A stretch of 8,320 bases of DNA from an uncultured Lachnospiraceae bacterium (GTDB lineage Bacteria; Bacillota; Clostridia; Lachnospirales; Lachnospiraceae), in NCBI GenBank assembly GCA_902803245.1, contig CADCPJ010000227.1, forward strand, positions 1 through 8,320. Reading direction: 5' to 3'. The notes under the pieces were generated by a model. It did not search any database and was not told the origin of the DNA. It saw nothing but the letters and a program-made list of their open reading frames with translations. Positions 1 through 6,325 of this stretch are shown here, one piece after another. Made by a program: the position numbers and the translations under genes. Each line of letters begins with the position of its first letter. Position 1 is the stretch's first letter.

Positions 1-633
1 ATCCTTGCGACGACCGGAGCACTGATCCTCCTTCCGATGCTGTTTCTCTTCCTCTTTGAGTACAGGTGCTTTCCGGCAAAGGATCGCTTCTTCCTCGCCC
101 TCTTTCAGGCCGTGACGCCGAGGACAGCCGGCTTTAATACAGCCTCCTTCTCCTCGCTGTCCGGAGCGGGAAGCGCCATGCTGATCGCCCTCATGCTGAT
201 CGGCGGCTCCCCCGGGTCGACGGCCGGAGGCATGAAAACCACGACCCTTGCCGTGCTGCTCGCCAATCAGGTGTCCGTGTTCCGCAGGACGAAGAGCGCC
301 CAGCTCTTTGGGCGGAGGATCGAGGACAGTGCGATCAGAAATGCCTCCACGCTCCTTATGATGTATCTCGTTCTGCCGATGGCCGGGGCTGCCGTCATCA
401 GCGCGGCGGAGCGTCTCCCCATCGGGAGCTGTATCTTTGAGACGGCATCCGCCATCGGGACGGTGGGCCTGTCGCTCGGGATCACGCCCTCGCTCAGCAC
501 CCTCTCCCATCTGATCCTCATAGGGCTCATGTTCTTCGGGAGGGTGGGCGGCCTGACACTGATGTACGCATTTCTCAATCTCAGGGGAGCGGCGCCCTCG
601 CAGCGGCCGGTCGAAAAAATCATTGTAGGATAA
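1..633 (+). CDS. ktrB: KtrB/TrkH-family potassium transporter, membrane subunit (3' part only)
   Basis: This is the C-terminal 210 residues of the K+-translocating membrane subunit of a Ktr/Trk system; the reading frame is open from base 1, so the start lies outside the window. The family has four membrane-pore-membrane repeats, and the last two are visible. The third-repeat filter loop is TPRTAGFNT (visible residues 39-47). It is followed by the glycine-rich intramembrane gate loop GGSPGSTAGGMKTTT (68-82), including the lysine usual there. The fourth filter loop is SAIGTVGLS (about 150-158), and a final hydrophobic helix with GRVGGLTLMY follows. Family members are about 440-480 residues, so a little over half is missing. 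The stop is 13 bases before ktrA, whose ribosome site AAGGAG begins at the stop codon, so the two are co-transcribed. The single-RCK partner favours KtrB over TrkH. Ion selectivity (K+ alone or Na+-dependent) cannot be read from this fragment. Confidence 0.93.
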   Translation: MLATTGALILLPMLFLFLFEYRCFPAKDRFFLALFQAVTPRTAGFNTASFSSLSGAGSAMLIALMLIGGSPGSTAGGMKTTTLAVLLANQVSVFRRTKSAQLFGRRIEDSAIRNASTLLMMYLVLPMAGAAVISAAERLPIGSCIFETASAIGTVGLSLGITPSLSTLSHLILIGLMFFGRVGGLTLMYAFLNLRGAAPSQRPVEKIIVG

Positions 634-646
634 AGGAGTTCTCGCT

Positions 647-1294
647 ATGAAGTCAATACTGCTCATCGGTGTCAGCAATTTCGGGGCCATGATCGCCAGA
701 CAGCTTCATGAGCTGGGACACGAGGTCCTGGCCGTGGACCGGAATGAAGAGCGCATTAACGCCGTGCTCCCCATCGTCACGGACGCCCAGATCGGGGACA
801 GCACGAATGAGGCCTTCCTGCACTCCCTCGGAATCAACAATTTCGACGTGTGTATCGTGACGATAGGAAACGACTTTCAGAGCTCCCTGGAGACCACTTC
901 ACTCATTAAGGAGCTGGGGGGAAAGCTCGTAGTATCCCGCGCAGACAGGGATATCCAGGCGAAATTCCTGCTGCGGAACGGTGCGGACGAAGTGATCAAC
1001 CCGGAGAAGCAGATCGCGAAATGGGCGGCCATCCGCTACGCCTCCAACCACATCCTGGACTTTATAGCCCTCGACGACGACCACGCGATCTATGAAGTCT
1101 CCGTCCCCGAGGACTGGGCAAACCGCTCCATCGGGCAGATCGATATACGGAAGCGCTACGGAATCAACATTCTCGGCATCAAGCAGGACGGCAGGATGAA
1201 CCTCTCCATAACGCCGGAAACGGTCCTTGGTGAGAGCATGACGATGTTCGTTCTGGGAGCCCGGAAGTCCATGCAGAAGTGCTTCAAGATATAG
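647..1294 (+). CDS. ktrA: KtrA-type RCK subunit gating the potassium transporter
   Basis: This 215-residue cytosolic regulator assembles as a ring on KtrB and gates it in response to bound nucleotide. The size fits KtrA (one RCK_N plus one RCK_C domain), not the double-length TrkA of E. coli. RCK_N (about 1-125) opens with a Rossmann strand and loop GVSNFG (8-13), with the ribose-binding acidic residue at D31 (AVDRN). Later family-like stretches are QIGDSTNEAFL, SSLETTSLIKELG and LLRNGADEVINPEKQIAKW. RCK_C (about 135-215) contains IDIRKRYGINILGIK and TPETVL, the region that binds cyclic-di-AMP in S. aureus KtrA (from memory of the family). Oddity: the middle glycine of the usual GxGxxG loop is Ser10. 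The start ATG has AAGGAG 8 bases upstream and the gene closely follows ktrB. It ends 47 bases before the small membrane-protein gene. Family assignment is firm; nucleotide preference is uncertain. Confidence 0.93.
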   Translation: MKSILLIGVSNFGAMIARQLHELGHEVLAVDRNEERINAVLPIVTDAQIGDSTNEAFLHSLGINNFDVCIVTIGNDFQSSLETTSLIKELGGKLVVSRADRDIQAKFLLRNGADEVINPEKQIAKWAAIRYASNHILDFIALDDDHAIYEVSVPEDWANRSIGQIDIRKRYGINILGIKQDGRMNLSITPETVLGESMTMFVLGARKSMQKCFKI

Positions 1295-1341
1295 CATGTA
1301 TATCATAAAAACCCTATGATTTGGCGAGGAGATATATTATC

Positions 1342-1518
1342 ATGTTGGATGTATTGCTTATTATTACGACGATTGCCCTCTTTGTCTTAGTGTTTCTGGG
1401 CCTGTGTGCGGTGGACCGCTTCAGCGTCTTCATCAACAGGCACTACCGGCCGGTTCACAGATCGCGGATCATGAGGGAAATTGCCGACATTCCCCGGAAG
1501 CTGAAGAGAAAAACGTAA
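1342..1518 (+). CDS. Small basic single-pass membrane protein of the ktr-kdp operon, function unknown
   Basis: This gene encodes 58 residues. I chose ATG 1342 because GAGGAG (1326-1331) lies 10 bases before it; a TTG at 1321 in the same frame would place that site inside the coding region. Residues 3-23 form one strongly hydrophobic helix with almost no polar residues. After AVDRF, the tail (about 27-58) is rich in Arg and Lys, which by the positive-inside rule predicts an outside N-terminus and a cytoplasmic tail. No cleavable signal peptide or lipobox is evident. I do not recognise a named family. It sits between ktrA and the KdpD-like kinase, and small membrane proteins in this slot of clostridial ktr/trk loci are, as I recall, not unusual. 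Candidate roles are a Ktr accessory subunit (compare KdpF of the Kdp pump, which is shorter and unrelated by eye) or a modulator of the kinase. Both are inference. It is probably real given the start site, composition and position. Confidence 0.7.
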   Translation: MLDVLLIITTIALFVLVFLGLCAVDRFSVFINRHYRPVHRSRIMREIADIPRKLKRKT

Positions 1519-1543
1519 CAAAAAGGGTGCGGTCCCCTTTTGT
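1518..1543 (+). terminator. Weak terminator- or attenuator-like hairpin before the kinase gene
   Basis: AAAAGGG (1521-1527) and CCCTTTT (1535-1541) form a perfect 7-bp stem with a 7-base loop. A shifted register pairs 1518-1527 with 1534-1543, with one A-C mismatch. The downstream arm ends in TTTT, so the shape is that of a short intrinsic terminator, but only three pairs are G-C and the T tract is part of the stem. It lies directly after the small membrane-protein stop and before the kinase ribosome site. Partial termination could lower kinase levels relative to the transporter. It may also be only a spacer or processing structure. Confidence 0.35.
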
Positions 1544-1565
1544 CACGGAATGAGGTGAATGCAAT

Positions 1566-3542
1566 ATGGAGAAGGTCATAGACAGCGGCGAGCGGATTCT
1601 CGTCTGCCTCTCTTCTTCCCCCTCGAACAAAAAAGTGATCGTTGCCGCCGTCAAGATGGCGGAGGCCTTCCACGCGTCCCTCACTGCCATCTACGTCAAG
1701 CCGGTCAATTACGACTCCCTTCCGGAGGCGGATAAGCGCCGCCTCCAGAGCAACATGCAGTTTGCGGAGCAAAGCGGCGCCGCCGTCACCACGATGATCG
1801 GGGGCGATGTCCCCGTACAGATCGCGGAATACGCCCACATCTCCGGGACCACGAAGATTGTCGTCGGACGGAGCGGAGCGAGAAAGCAGCACTTCTGGAG
1901 CAAGGCTCCCCTGACGGAGCAGATTGCACTCAGTGCCCCGGACGTGGATATCTATATCATTCCGGATTCCACGGCGAATCTGAAGCATGAGAGATGGAAG
2001 CTGAAGCCTTCGGCCCAGATCCGCCTCACCTTAAGGGATTCCTTCATCTCCTTCCTCATCCTCGCAGCCTCCACGGGTGTCGGTCTCATCTTTACGCTCT
2101 TCGGCTTCTCGGAGGCCAATATCATCACCGTATTTATCCTGGGAGTGCTGACTATCGCGGTTCTCACGGTGAATCCCATATACAGCACCATCAGCTCCCT
2201 GGCCTCCGTGCTGCTCTTCAACTGGTTTTTCATCGAGCCGAGGCTCAGCTTTCACACCTACGAGCCGGAATACGCGGTGACATTTGTCATCATGCTGATC
2301 TCCTCTTTGATTACGGGCACGCTGGCGAACAAGCTGAAGGAAAATGCGAGGCAGTCCGCCCGCGAGGCGTTCCGCGCAAAGGTCCTCTTCGATACGAACC
2401 AGCTGCTCCGGAAGGCGGAGTGTGCGGATGATGTGATCCGGATCACCGCGCAGCAGGTGCAGACCCTTCTGGACAGGGATGTCACGGTCTTTCCGATGAC
2501 GCAGAAGAGAACGCTTAGCAGTGCGGTCGTCCTCGGCAGCTCCCCGTACGGGGCAGGCACATCCGCGCGGGATGAAAATGAGGCCGGGATCGCGGAATGG
2601 GTCTTTGTGCATGAGACCGCCGCCGGCGCGCACACGGAGCACTTCGGATCGGCAAAATCGCTGTATCACCCCATCTGCATGAACGGCTACTGTTACGGCG
2701 TCATCTCCATCTTCCTGGACGGCGACCATCTGGAGTCATTCGAATACAGCGTCTTTAATTCCATCATCGGGGAATGCGCCCTGGCGCTCGAGGGCCTTAG
2801 GAACGCGGAAGAGAAGGAGCAGGCTGCGATTGCCATGAGAAATGAACAGCTTCGGGCGAATCTCCTTCGCTCGATCTCACACGACATCCGCACGCCCCTC
2901 ACTTCCATATCGGGAAATGCGAGCAATCTCGTTATGCACTATGAGCAGCTGGACGATGAGACGCTCAGGCAGATCTTCACCGACATCTACGACGATTCCG
3001 AGTGGCTGATCGATCTCGTCGAAAACCTTCTGTCCATTTCCAGAATTGAAAACGGACAGATGAATCTTCATCTGTCCATGGAGCTTGTAGGCGATGTCAT
3101 AGATGAGGCCCTGCAGCATGTCAACAGGAGCGTCTCGGAGCACCATGTCATCGTGCAGCCGTGCAGCGATGTCCTGATCGCAAGGATGGACGCGAGACTC
3201 ATCACACAGGTCATCATCAACCTGGTCAACAACGCAATAAAAAACACTCAGGCCGGATCAACGATCCAGATCATCAGCAGGAAGGCAGCGGGGCTCATCT
3301 GCGTGCATGTCGAGGACGACGGGCCGGGAATCGCAGACGACCTGAAGCCGCACGTCTTCGAGATGTTTTATACCGGCAAAAACAGCGTCTCCGACGGCAG
3401 AAGGGGGCTCGGCCTGGGACTCGCCCTGTGCAAATCCATAGTGGAGGCCCACGGGGGCACGATCACGCTTTCAGACAATCATCCCACGGGCTGCCGCTTC
3501 ACGTTTACGCTTCCGGCTAAGGAGGTGACAATCAATGAATAA
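1566..3542 (+). CDS. kdpD: KdpD-like sensor histidine kinase, short form (USP, DUF4118, GAF-like, HisKA, HATPase)
   Basis: This 658-residue membrane kinase should sense K+ or turgor status and phosphorylate the response regulator encoded next. A universal stress protein domain comes first (about 10-130). Four membrane helices of the DUF4118 type follow (about 158-255), including the NWFFIEPRLSF loop typical of KdpD. Next is a GAF-like cytoplasmic region (about 275-410), then HisKA with phosphoacceptor H439 in SHDIRTPL. The ATP-binding domain has an N box around N552-N556 (NLVNNAIKN), a G1 box DDGPGI (584-589) and a G2 box GLGLGLAL (614-621). All key catalytic residues are present. E. coli KdpD has roughly 890 residues; the N-terminal domain with the P-loop is absent here. 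ATG 1566 has GAGGTG 8 bases upstream, and the frame immediately upstream carries no Walker motif, so this is a natural short form and not a misplaced start. The USP domain contains S16-S18, exactly 20 residues, then LTAIY (39-43), resembling the cyclic-di-AMP motif of S. aureus KdpD. Confidence 0.93.
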   Translation: MEKVIDSGERILVCLSSSPSNKKVIVAAVKMAEAFHASLTAIYVKPVNYDSLPEADKRRLQSNMQFAEQSGAAVTTMIGGDVPVQIAEYAHISGTTKIVVGRSGARKQHFWSKAPLTEQIALSAPDVDIYIIPDSTANLKHERWKLKPSAQIRLTLRDSFISFLILAASTGVGLIFTLFGFSEANIITVFILGVLTIAVLTVNPIYSTISSLASVLLFNWFFIEPRLSFHTYEPEYAVTFVIMLISSLITGTLANKLKENARQSAREAFRAKVLFDTNQLLRKAECADDVIRITAQQVQTLLDRDVTVFPMTQKRTLSSAVVLGSSPYGAGTSARDENEAGIAEWVFVHETAAGAHTEHFGSAKSLYHPICMNGYCYGVISIFLDGDHLESFEYSVFNSIIGECALALEGLRNAEEKEQAAIAMRNEQLRANLLRSISHDIRTPLTSISGNASNLVMHYEQLDDETLRQIFTDIYDDSEWLIDLVENLLSISRIENGQMNLHLSMELVGDVIDEALQHVNRSVSEHHVIVQPCSDVLIARMDARLITQVIINLVNNAIKNTQAGSTIQIISRKAAGLICVHVEDDGPGIADDLKPHVFEMFYTGKNSVSDGRRGLGLGLALCKSIVEAHGGTITLSDNHPTGCRFTFTLPAKEVTINE

Positions 3543-4236
3543 ACCGGTCATACTTGTCGTCGAGGACGACACGCCCGTCCGCAACCTCATGGTCACGACG
3601 TTAAAGACCCGCGACTACAAATACCTGACGGCGCCCACCGGACAGGAAGCCGTCCTGCTGGCTTCCTCCCACAACCCGGACGTGGTGTTCCTGGACCTTG
3701 GTCTCCCCGATATGGACGGCATCGATGTGATCCGGCAGATCCGAAGCTGGTCCAATATGCCGATCATCGTCATCAGCGCCCGAAGTGAGGATGAGGACAA
3801 GATCGCCGCGCTCGATGCAGGCGCCGACGACTACCTCACGAAGCCGTTCTCCGTGGAGGAGCTCCTCGCCCGTCTCCGGGTCACGATCCGGCGCCTCTCC
3901 ATGATGAGCGCCGACATGAGCGCCGACAGCTCGGTCTATACAAACGGAAACCTGAAGATCGACTATCCGGCCGGGTGTGCCTTTCTTAACGGAAAGGAGC
4001 TGAAGCTGACTCCCATCGAGTTTAAGCTCCTCAGCCTCCTGGCAAGGAATACCGGGAAGGTGCTCACCCACACCTACATCACCCAGAACATCTGGGGAAG
4101 GAGCTGGGACAACGACATCGCCTCCCTGCGCGTCTTCATGGTGACCCTGCGCAAAAAGCTCGAGCCCTCGCCGGACTCCCCGGCATTTATCCAGACGCAC
4201 GTGGGCATCGGATACCGGATGCAGAAGGTGGAATAA
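3535..4236 (+). CDS. kdpE: KdpE-type response regulator of the OmpR/PhoB class
   Basis: This 233-residue DNA-binding regulator is the partner of the preceding kinase. The receiver domain (1-120) has the acidic pocket E10-D11-D12, phosphoacceptor D54 in FLDLGLP, the switch serine S80 and K102 in LTKPF. The winged-helix output domain (about 130-230) has LTPIEFKLLSLLARNTGKVLTH, then LRVFMVTLRKKLEP in the recognition region and GIGYRM in the wing. These stretches match KdpE better than other OmpR members. Its ATG lies inside the end of the kinase gene (8-base overlap), with a strong GGAGGTG site at 3521-3527 and 7-base spacing, so the two are translationally coupled. No kdpFABC operon is visible; the likely target is the ktr operon itself or a promoter outside the window, which is inference. 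The gene ends 17 bases before the convergent permease gene. Confidence 0.92.
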   Translation: MNKPVILVVEDDTPVRNLMVTTLKTRDYKYLTAPTGQEAVLLASSHNPDVVFLDLGLPDMDGIDVIRQIRSWSNMPIIVISARSEDEDKIAALDAGADDYLTKPFSVEELLARLRVTIRRLSMMSADMSADSSVYTNGNLKIDYPAGCAFLNGKELKLTPIEFKLLSLLARNTGKVLTHTYITQNIWGRSWDNDIASLRVFMVTLRKKLEPSPDSPAFIQTHVGIGYRMQKVE

Positions 4237-4248
4237 GGGGCGCCCGCC

Positions 4249-4270
4249 CGGCCTTACACGGCCGCTTTAT
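4249..4270 (+). terminator. Possible weak terminator between convergent operons
   Basis: CGGCC (4249-4253) and GGCCG (4260-4264) form a 5-bp all-G/C stem with a 6-base loop, followed on the plus strand by CTTTAT. The GC-rich stretch just upstream (4238-4249) can also fold on itself. The hairpin overlaps the stop codon and last residues of the convergent permease gene. The short stem and poor T tract make this a weak candidate, but it is the only such structure in the 17-base gap, where transcripts from both sides must end or overlap. Confidence 0.3.
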
Positions 4271-5192
4271 ATCTTCTCCTCTCTTTTCTCCTCTGGTTCA
4301 GGGCAAAAATGACGAGGGATATGATCGTGACCACATAAGGAATCGGAGCTACCAGGTTGGAATCCACGCCGGTCGCGGAAACCTTGATTCCAAGTGCCTG
4401 GGCAAAGCCAAAGACCAGTGCCGCCAGCATGGAGCCGAGCGGCTCCCCGCCTCCCATGGACTGCGCCGCAAGGGCGATAAATCCACGGCCGGCAACCATG
4501 TCCAAAGACCAGCCCATCGCGTAGTACATGGACATATAGGCACCGCCCATCCCTGCCAGAATGCCGCCGATCCCGATGGTGATGAAGCGGACCTTCGACA
4601 CGCTGACGCCCACAGATGCAGCTGCATTGGGGTTCTCCCCGATGGAACGGATATTGAGTCCCAGTGGCGTCTTATAGAGCAGCACAGCGGTGAGCCACAC
4701 CAGGAGGAAGGCCAGATAAGTCAGCAGGGAATGCCCGGAGAGAATCTTGCCGATCACCGGGATATCCCGGATCAGAGGAATCTGGATGCTCGGGATCTGC
4801 AGGTTCTTCGTGATCAGGGATGTCGTAGAGGTCAGAGCGCTCCCCATGGTGTTGTTGGTAATGATTTTCACAAGGAATATGGTGCCCCCGGAACCGATCA
4901 TGTTGACGGCGGTACCTACCAGGATAATATTCGTTTTCAGTTTGAAAGCAAACACCCCCATCAGCAGGGCTTCCGCGAGCCCCACCCCCATGGCCACAAG
5001 GAGTCCGATCACCCAGCTCTTGCTCCAGAAGGCGGACAGTGAGCCAAACAATGCGGACATCATCATGATGCCTTCCAGACCGATATTGGAGATCCCGCCC
5101 TTTTCACCGATCACAGCTGCCAGCGTGGCAAAGAGAATCGGTGTGGCGATCCGGATAATGGAGAAAAAGAAATCCGTAGTCAGAAGTCTCAT
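4254..5192 (-). CDS. ABC importer permease 2 (NupQ-like, BMP/nucleoside type)
   Basis: This 312-residue integral membrane subunit belongs to an ABC importer of the ribose/nucleoside permease class (BPD_transp_2). Characteristic stretches are GEKGGISNIGLEGIM near residues 29-43, the cytoplasmic coupling-loop region SIGENPNAAASVGVSVSKVR, the following GIGGILAGMGGAYMS helix, and GRGFIALAAQSMGG. I expect about 8-10 helices and a basic cytoplasmic tail (QRRKERRRYK). The length is close to B. subtilis NupQ (about 319). GGAGGT at 5199-5204 lies 6 bases before the ATG. The start overlaps the upstream permease stop as ATGA, so translation is probably coupled and the two permeases form a heterodimer. 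It is the last gene of the operon. The substrate is most likely a purine or pyrimidine nucleoside, by family. A sugar or other small solute cannot be excluded. Confidence 0.92.
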   Translation of the reverse strand: MRLLTTDFFFSIIRIATPILFATLAAVIGEKGGISNIGLEGIMMMSALFGSLSAFWSKSWVIGLLVAMGVGLAEALLMGVFAFKLKTNIILVGTAVNMIGSGGTIFLVKIITNNTMGSALTSTTSLITKNLQIPSIQIPLIRDIPVIGKILSGHSLLTYLAFLLVWLTAVLLYKTPLGLNIRSIGENPNAAASVGVSVSKVRFITIGIGGILAGMGGAYMSMYYAMGWSLDMVAGRGFIALAAQSMGGGEPLGSMLAALVFGFAQALGIKVSATGVDSNLVAPIPYVVTIISLVIFALNQRRKERRRYKAAV

Positions 5193-6325
5193 TTGCGTAC
5201 CTCCTCTCCCGCACCGTTTCCGGCAAGCTCTTCCTTCGCGCTCCGTATCACCAGCTTCTGGCGATAGCCTGACAGGAACTGCTGAGCGGCAAAGAAGATA
5301 AAGATAACCGCCTGAATGATGCTAATCAGCTGCGACGGCACATCCGCATTGGTGGACATCAGCATGCATCCCTTGGTCAGGTAAGACATAAAGAAAGCTG
5401 CCAGCGGTACGAAGATCGGATTGTTGCCCGCCAGAATCGCCACCGTGATTCCGGTCCAGCCATAACCAGGCAGCGCGGACCAGTTGTAGACGTTATAGCG
5501 GCCGAGTATCTCGATGCCGCCGCCCATGCCGGCCAGGAAGCCGCCCATGACCTGGCATAAAATGATGATCACCGTCACGCTCATGCCGGAATACATGACA
5601 AACGGCTGGTTGATCCCCGTCATGCGAATCCCGTACCCCCACCGGGTCCGGTACATAAAGAACCAGCACAGGATAACCATGACGATTCCGACGACAAAGC
5701 CCCAGGAGAGTCTCGAGCCATTGTCGATCATCTGCGGGATCAGCGCATTATCCTGGAAGGGAAAGGTCTGAGTGATGCCCTTGCTGGTATCGGCCAGATG
5801 CGCTTTCATCAGGTAATTCACGAGATACATGATCACGTAATTGAGCATCAGGGAGTTGACCATCTCACTGACTCCAAGCCTCGCTTTTAGTACCGCCGGG
5901 ATCAGCATCACCAAAGCGGATGCAAGAGCTCCCAGGAGAACAGCCGCGACGATCAGAAGCGGTCCCGGGAGCTTGACATAGATTGCCACTAGCGAAGAGA
6001 CAAATGCCCCGAGCATGATGCCGCCCTCGGCTCCCAGGTTAAACTGGTTGGCCGCGAACATGATGCAGGTCGCAAGGCCGGTGAAAAGGATCGGAATCAT
6101 GCCGGCCAGGACGTCGCTGAGGTTTTTCAGGCTGAAGGAGCCGTTTTTTCGAAAGAGCGGGCTGATCAGCATCTCCCTCATGGCCTCGAGGGACGAAGAG
6201 AACTTTTCCCCGAGCGTGGCCCCCTCCGAGCCGAAAAAGATCAGCAGAAATGCCACCAGAAGTCCGATCCCCAAGGCGGCCGCCCCGCGAATGATGCTGA
6301 ACTTTATACTGTTCTTTTTACTCAT
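5189..6325 (-). CDS. ABC importer permease 1 (NupP-like, BMP/nucleoside type)
   Basis: This 378-residue membrane subunit is the other half of the heterodimeric importer channel. I chose ATG 6325 (MSKKNS...) because GGAGGG at 6332-6337 sits 6 bases upstream; the frame stays open to a TTG at 6370, but that lies inside the ATPase gene and lacks such a site. The protein has a short basic N-terminus, one helix (about 12-31), and a long loop to about residue 70. A bundle of helices follows, with FAANQFNLGAEGGIMLGAF, a signature of this permease class, then the coupling-loop region RWGYGIRMTGINQ and VMGGFLAGMGGGIEIL. Length and order match NupP-like proteins, which are longer than their NupQ-like partners because of the N-terminal extension. 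The start lies within the last 8 bases of the ATPase gene and the stop overlaps the next start by 4 bases, so all three are coupled. The C-terminal tail after the last helix is hydrophilic. Confidence 0.92.
   Translation of the reverse strand: MSKKNSIKFSIIRGAAALGIGLLVAFLLIFFGSEGATLGEKFSSSLEAMREMLISPLFRKNGSFSLKNLSDVLAGMIPILFTGLATCIMFAANQFNLGAEGGIMLGAFVSSLVAIYVKLPGPLLIVAAVLLGALASALVMLIPAVLKARLGVSEMVNSLMLNYVIMYLVNYLMKAHLADTSKGITQTFPFQDNALIPQMIDNGSRLSWGFVVGIVMVILCWFFMYRTRWGYGIRMTGINQPFVMYSGMSVTVIIILCQVMGGFLAGMGGGIEILGRYNVYNWSALPGYGWTGITVAILAGNNPIFVPLAAFFMSYLTKGCMLMSTNADVPSQLISIIQAVIFIFFAAQQFLSGYRQKLVIRSAKEELAGNGAGEEVRK

Noticed and set aside
1302..1320. ATCATA/TATGAT inverted repeat after ktrA
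   Set aside because: It is a 6-bp, A/T-dominated stem with no T tract after it; too weak to call a terminator or an operator.
1321..1341. TTG start giving a 65-residue version of the small membrane protein
   Set aside because: The ribosome site GAGGAG lies inside this extension and is properly spaced for ATG 1342; the extra residues (RRY) would precede the hydrophobic helix without clear purpose.
2031..2729. Minus-strand frame of 232 codons inside the kinase gene
   Set aside because: It is entirely antisense to the well-supported kinase, has Arg/Asp/Gly-biased composition without motifs, and has no separate promoter or ribosome site.
3601..4200. Minus-strand frame of 199 codons inside kdpE
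   Set aside because: It is antisense to a response regulator with all catalytic residues intact; composition and lack of motifs indicate a shadow frame.
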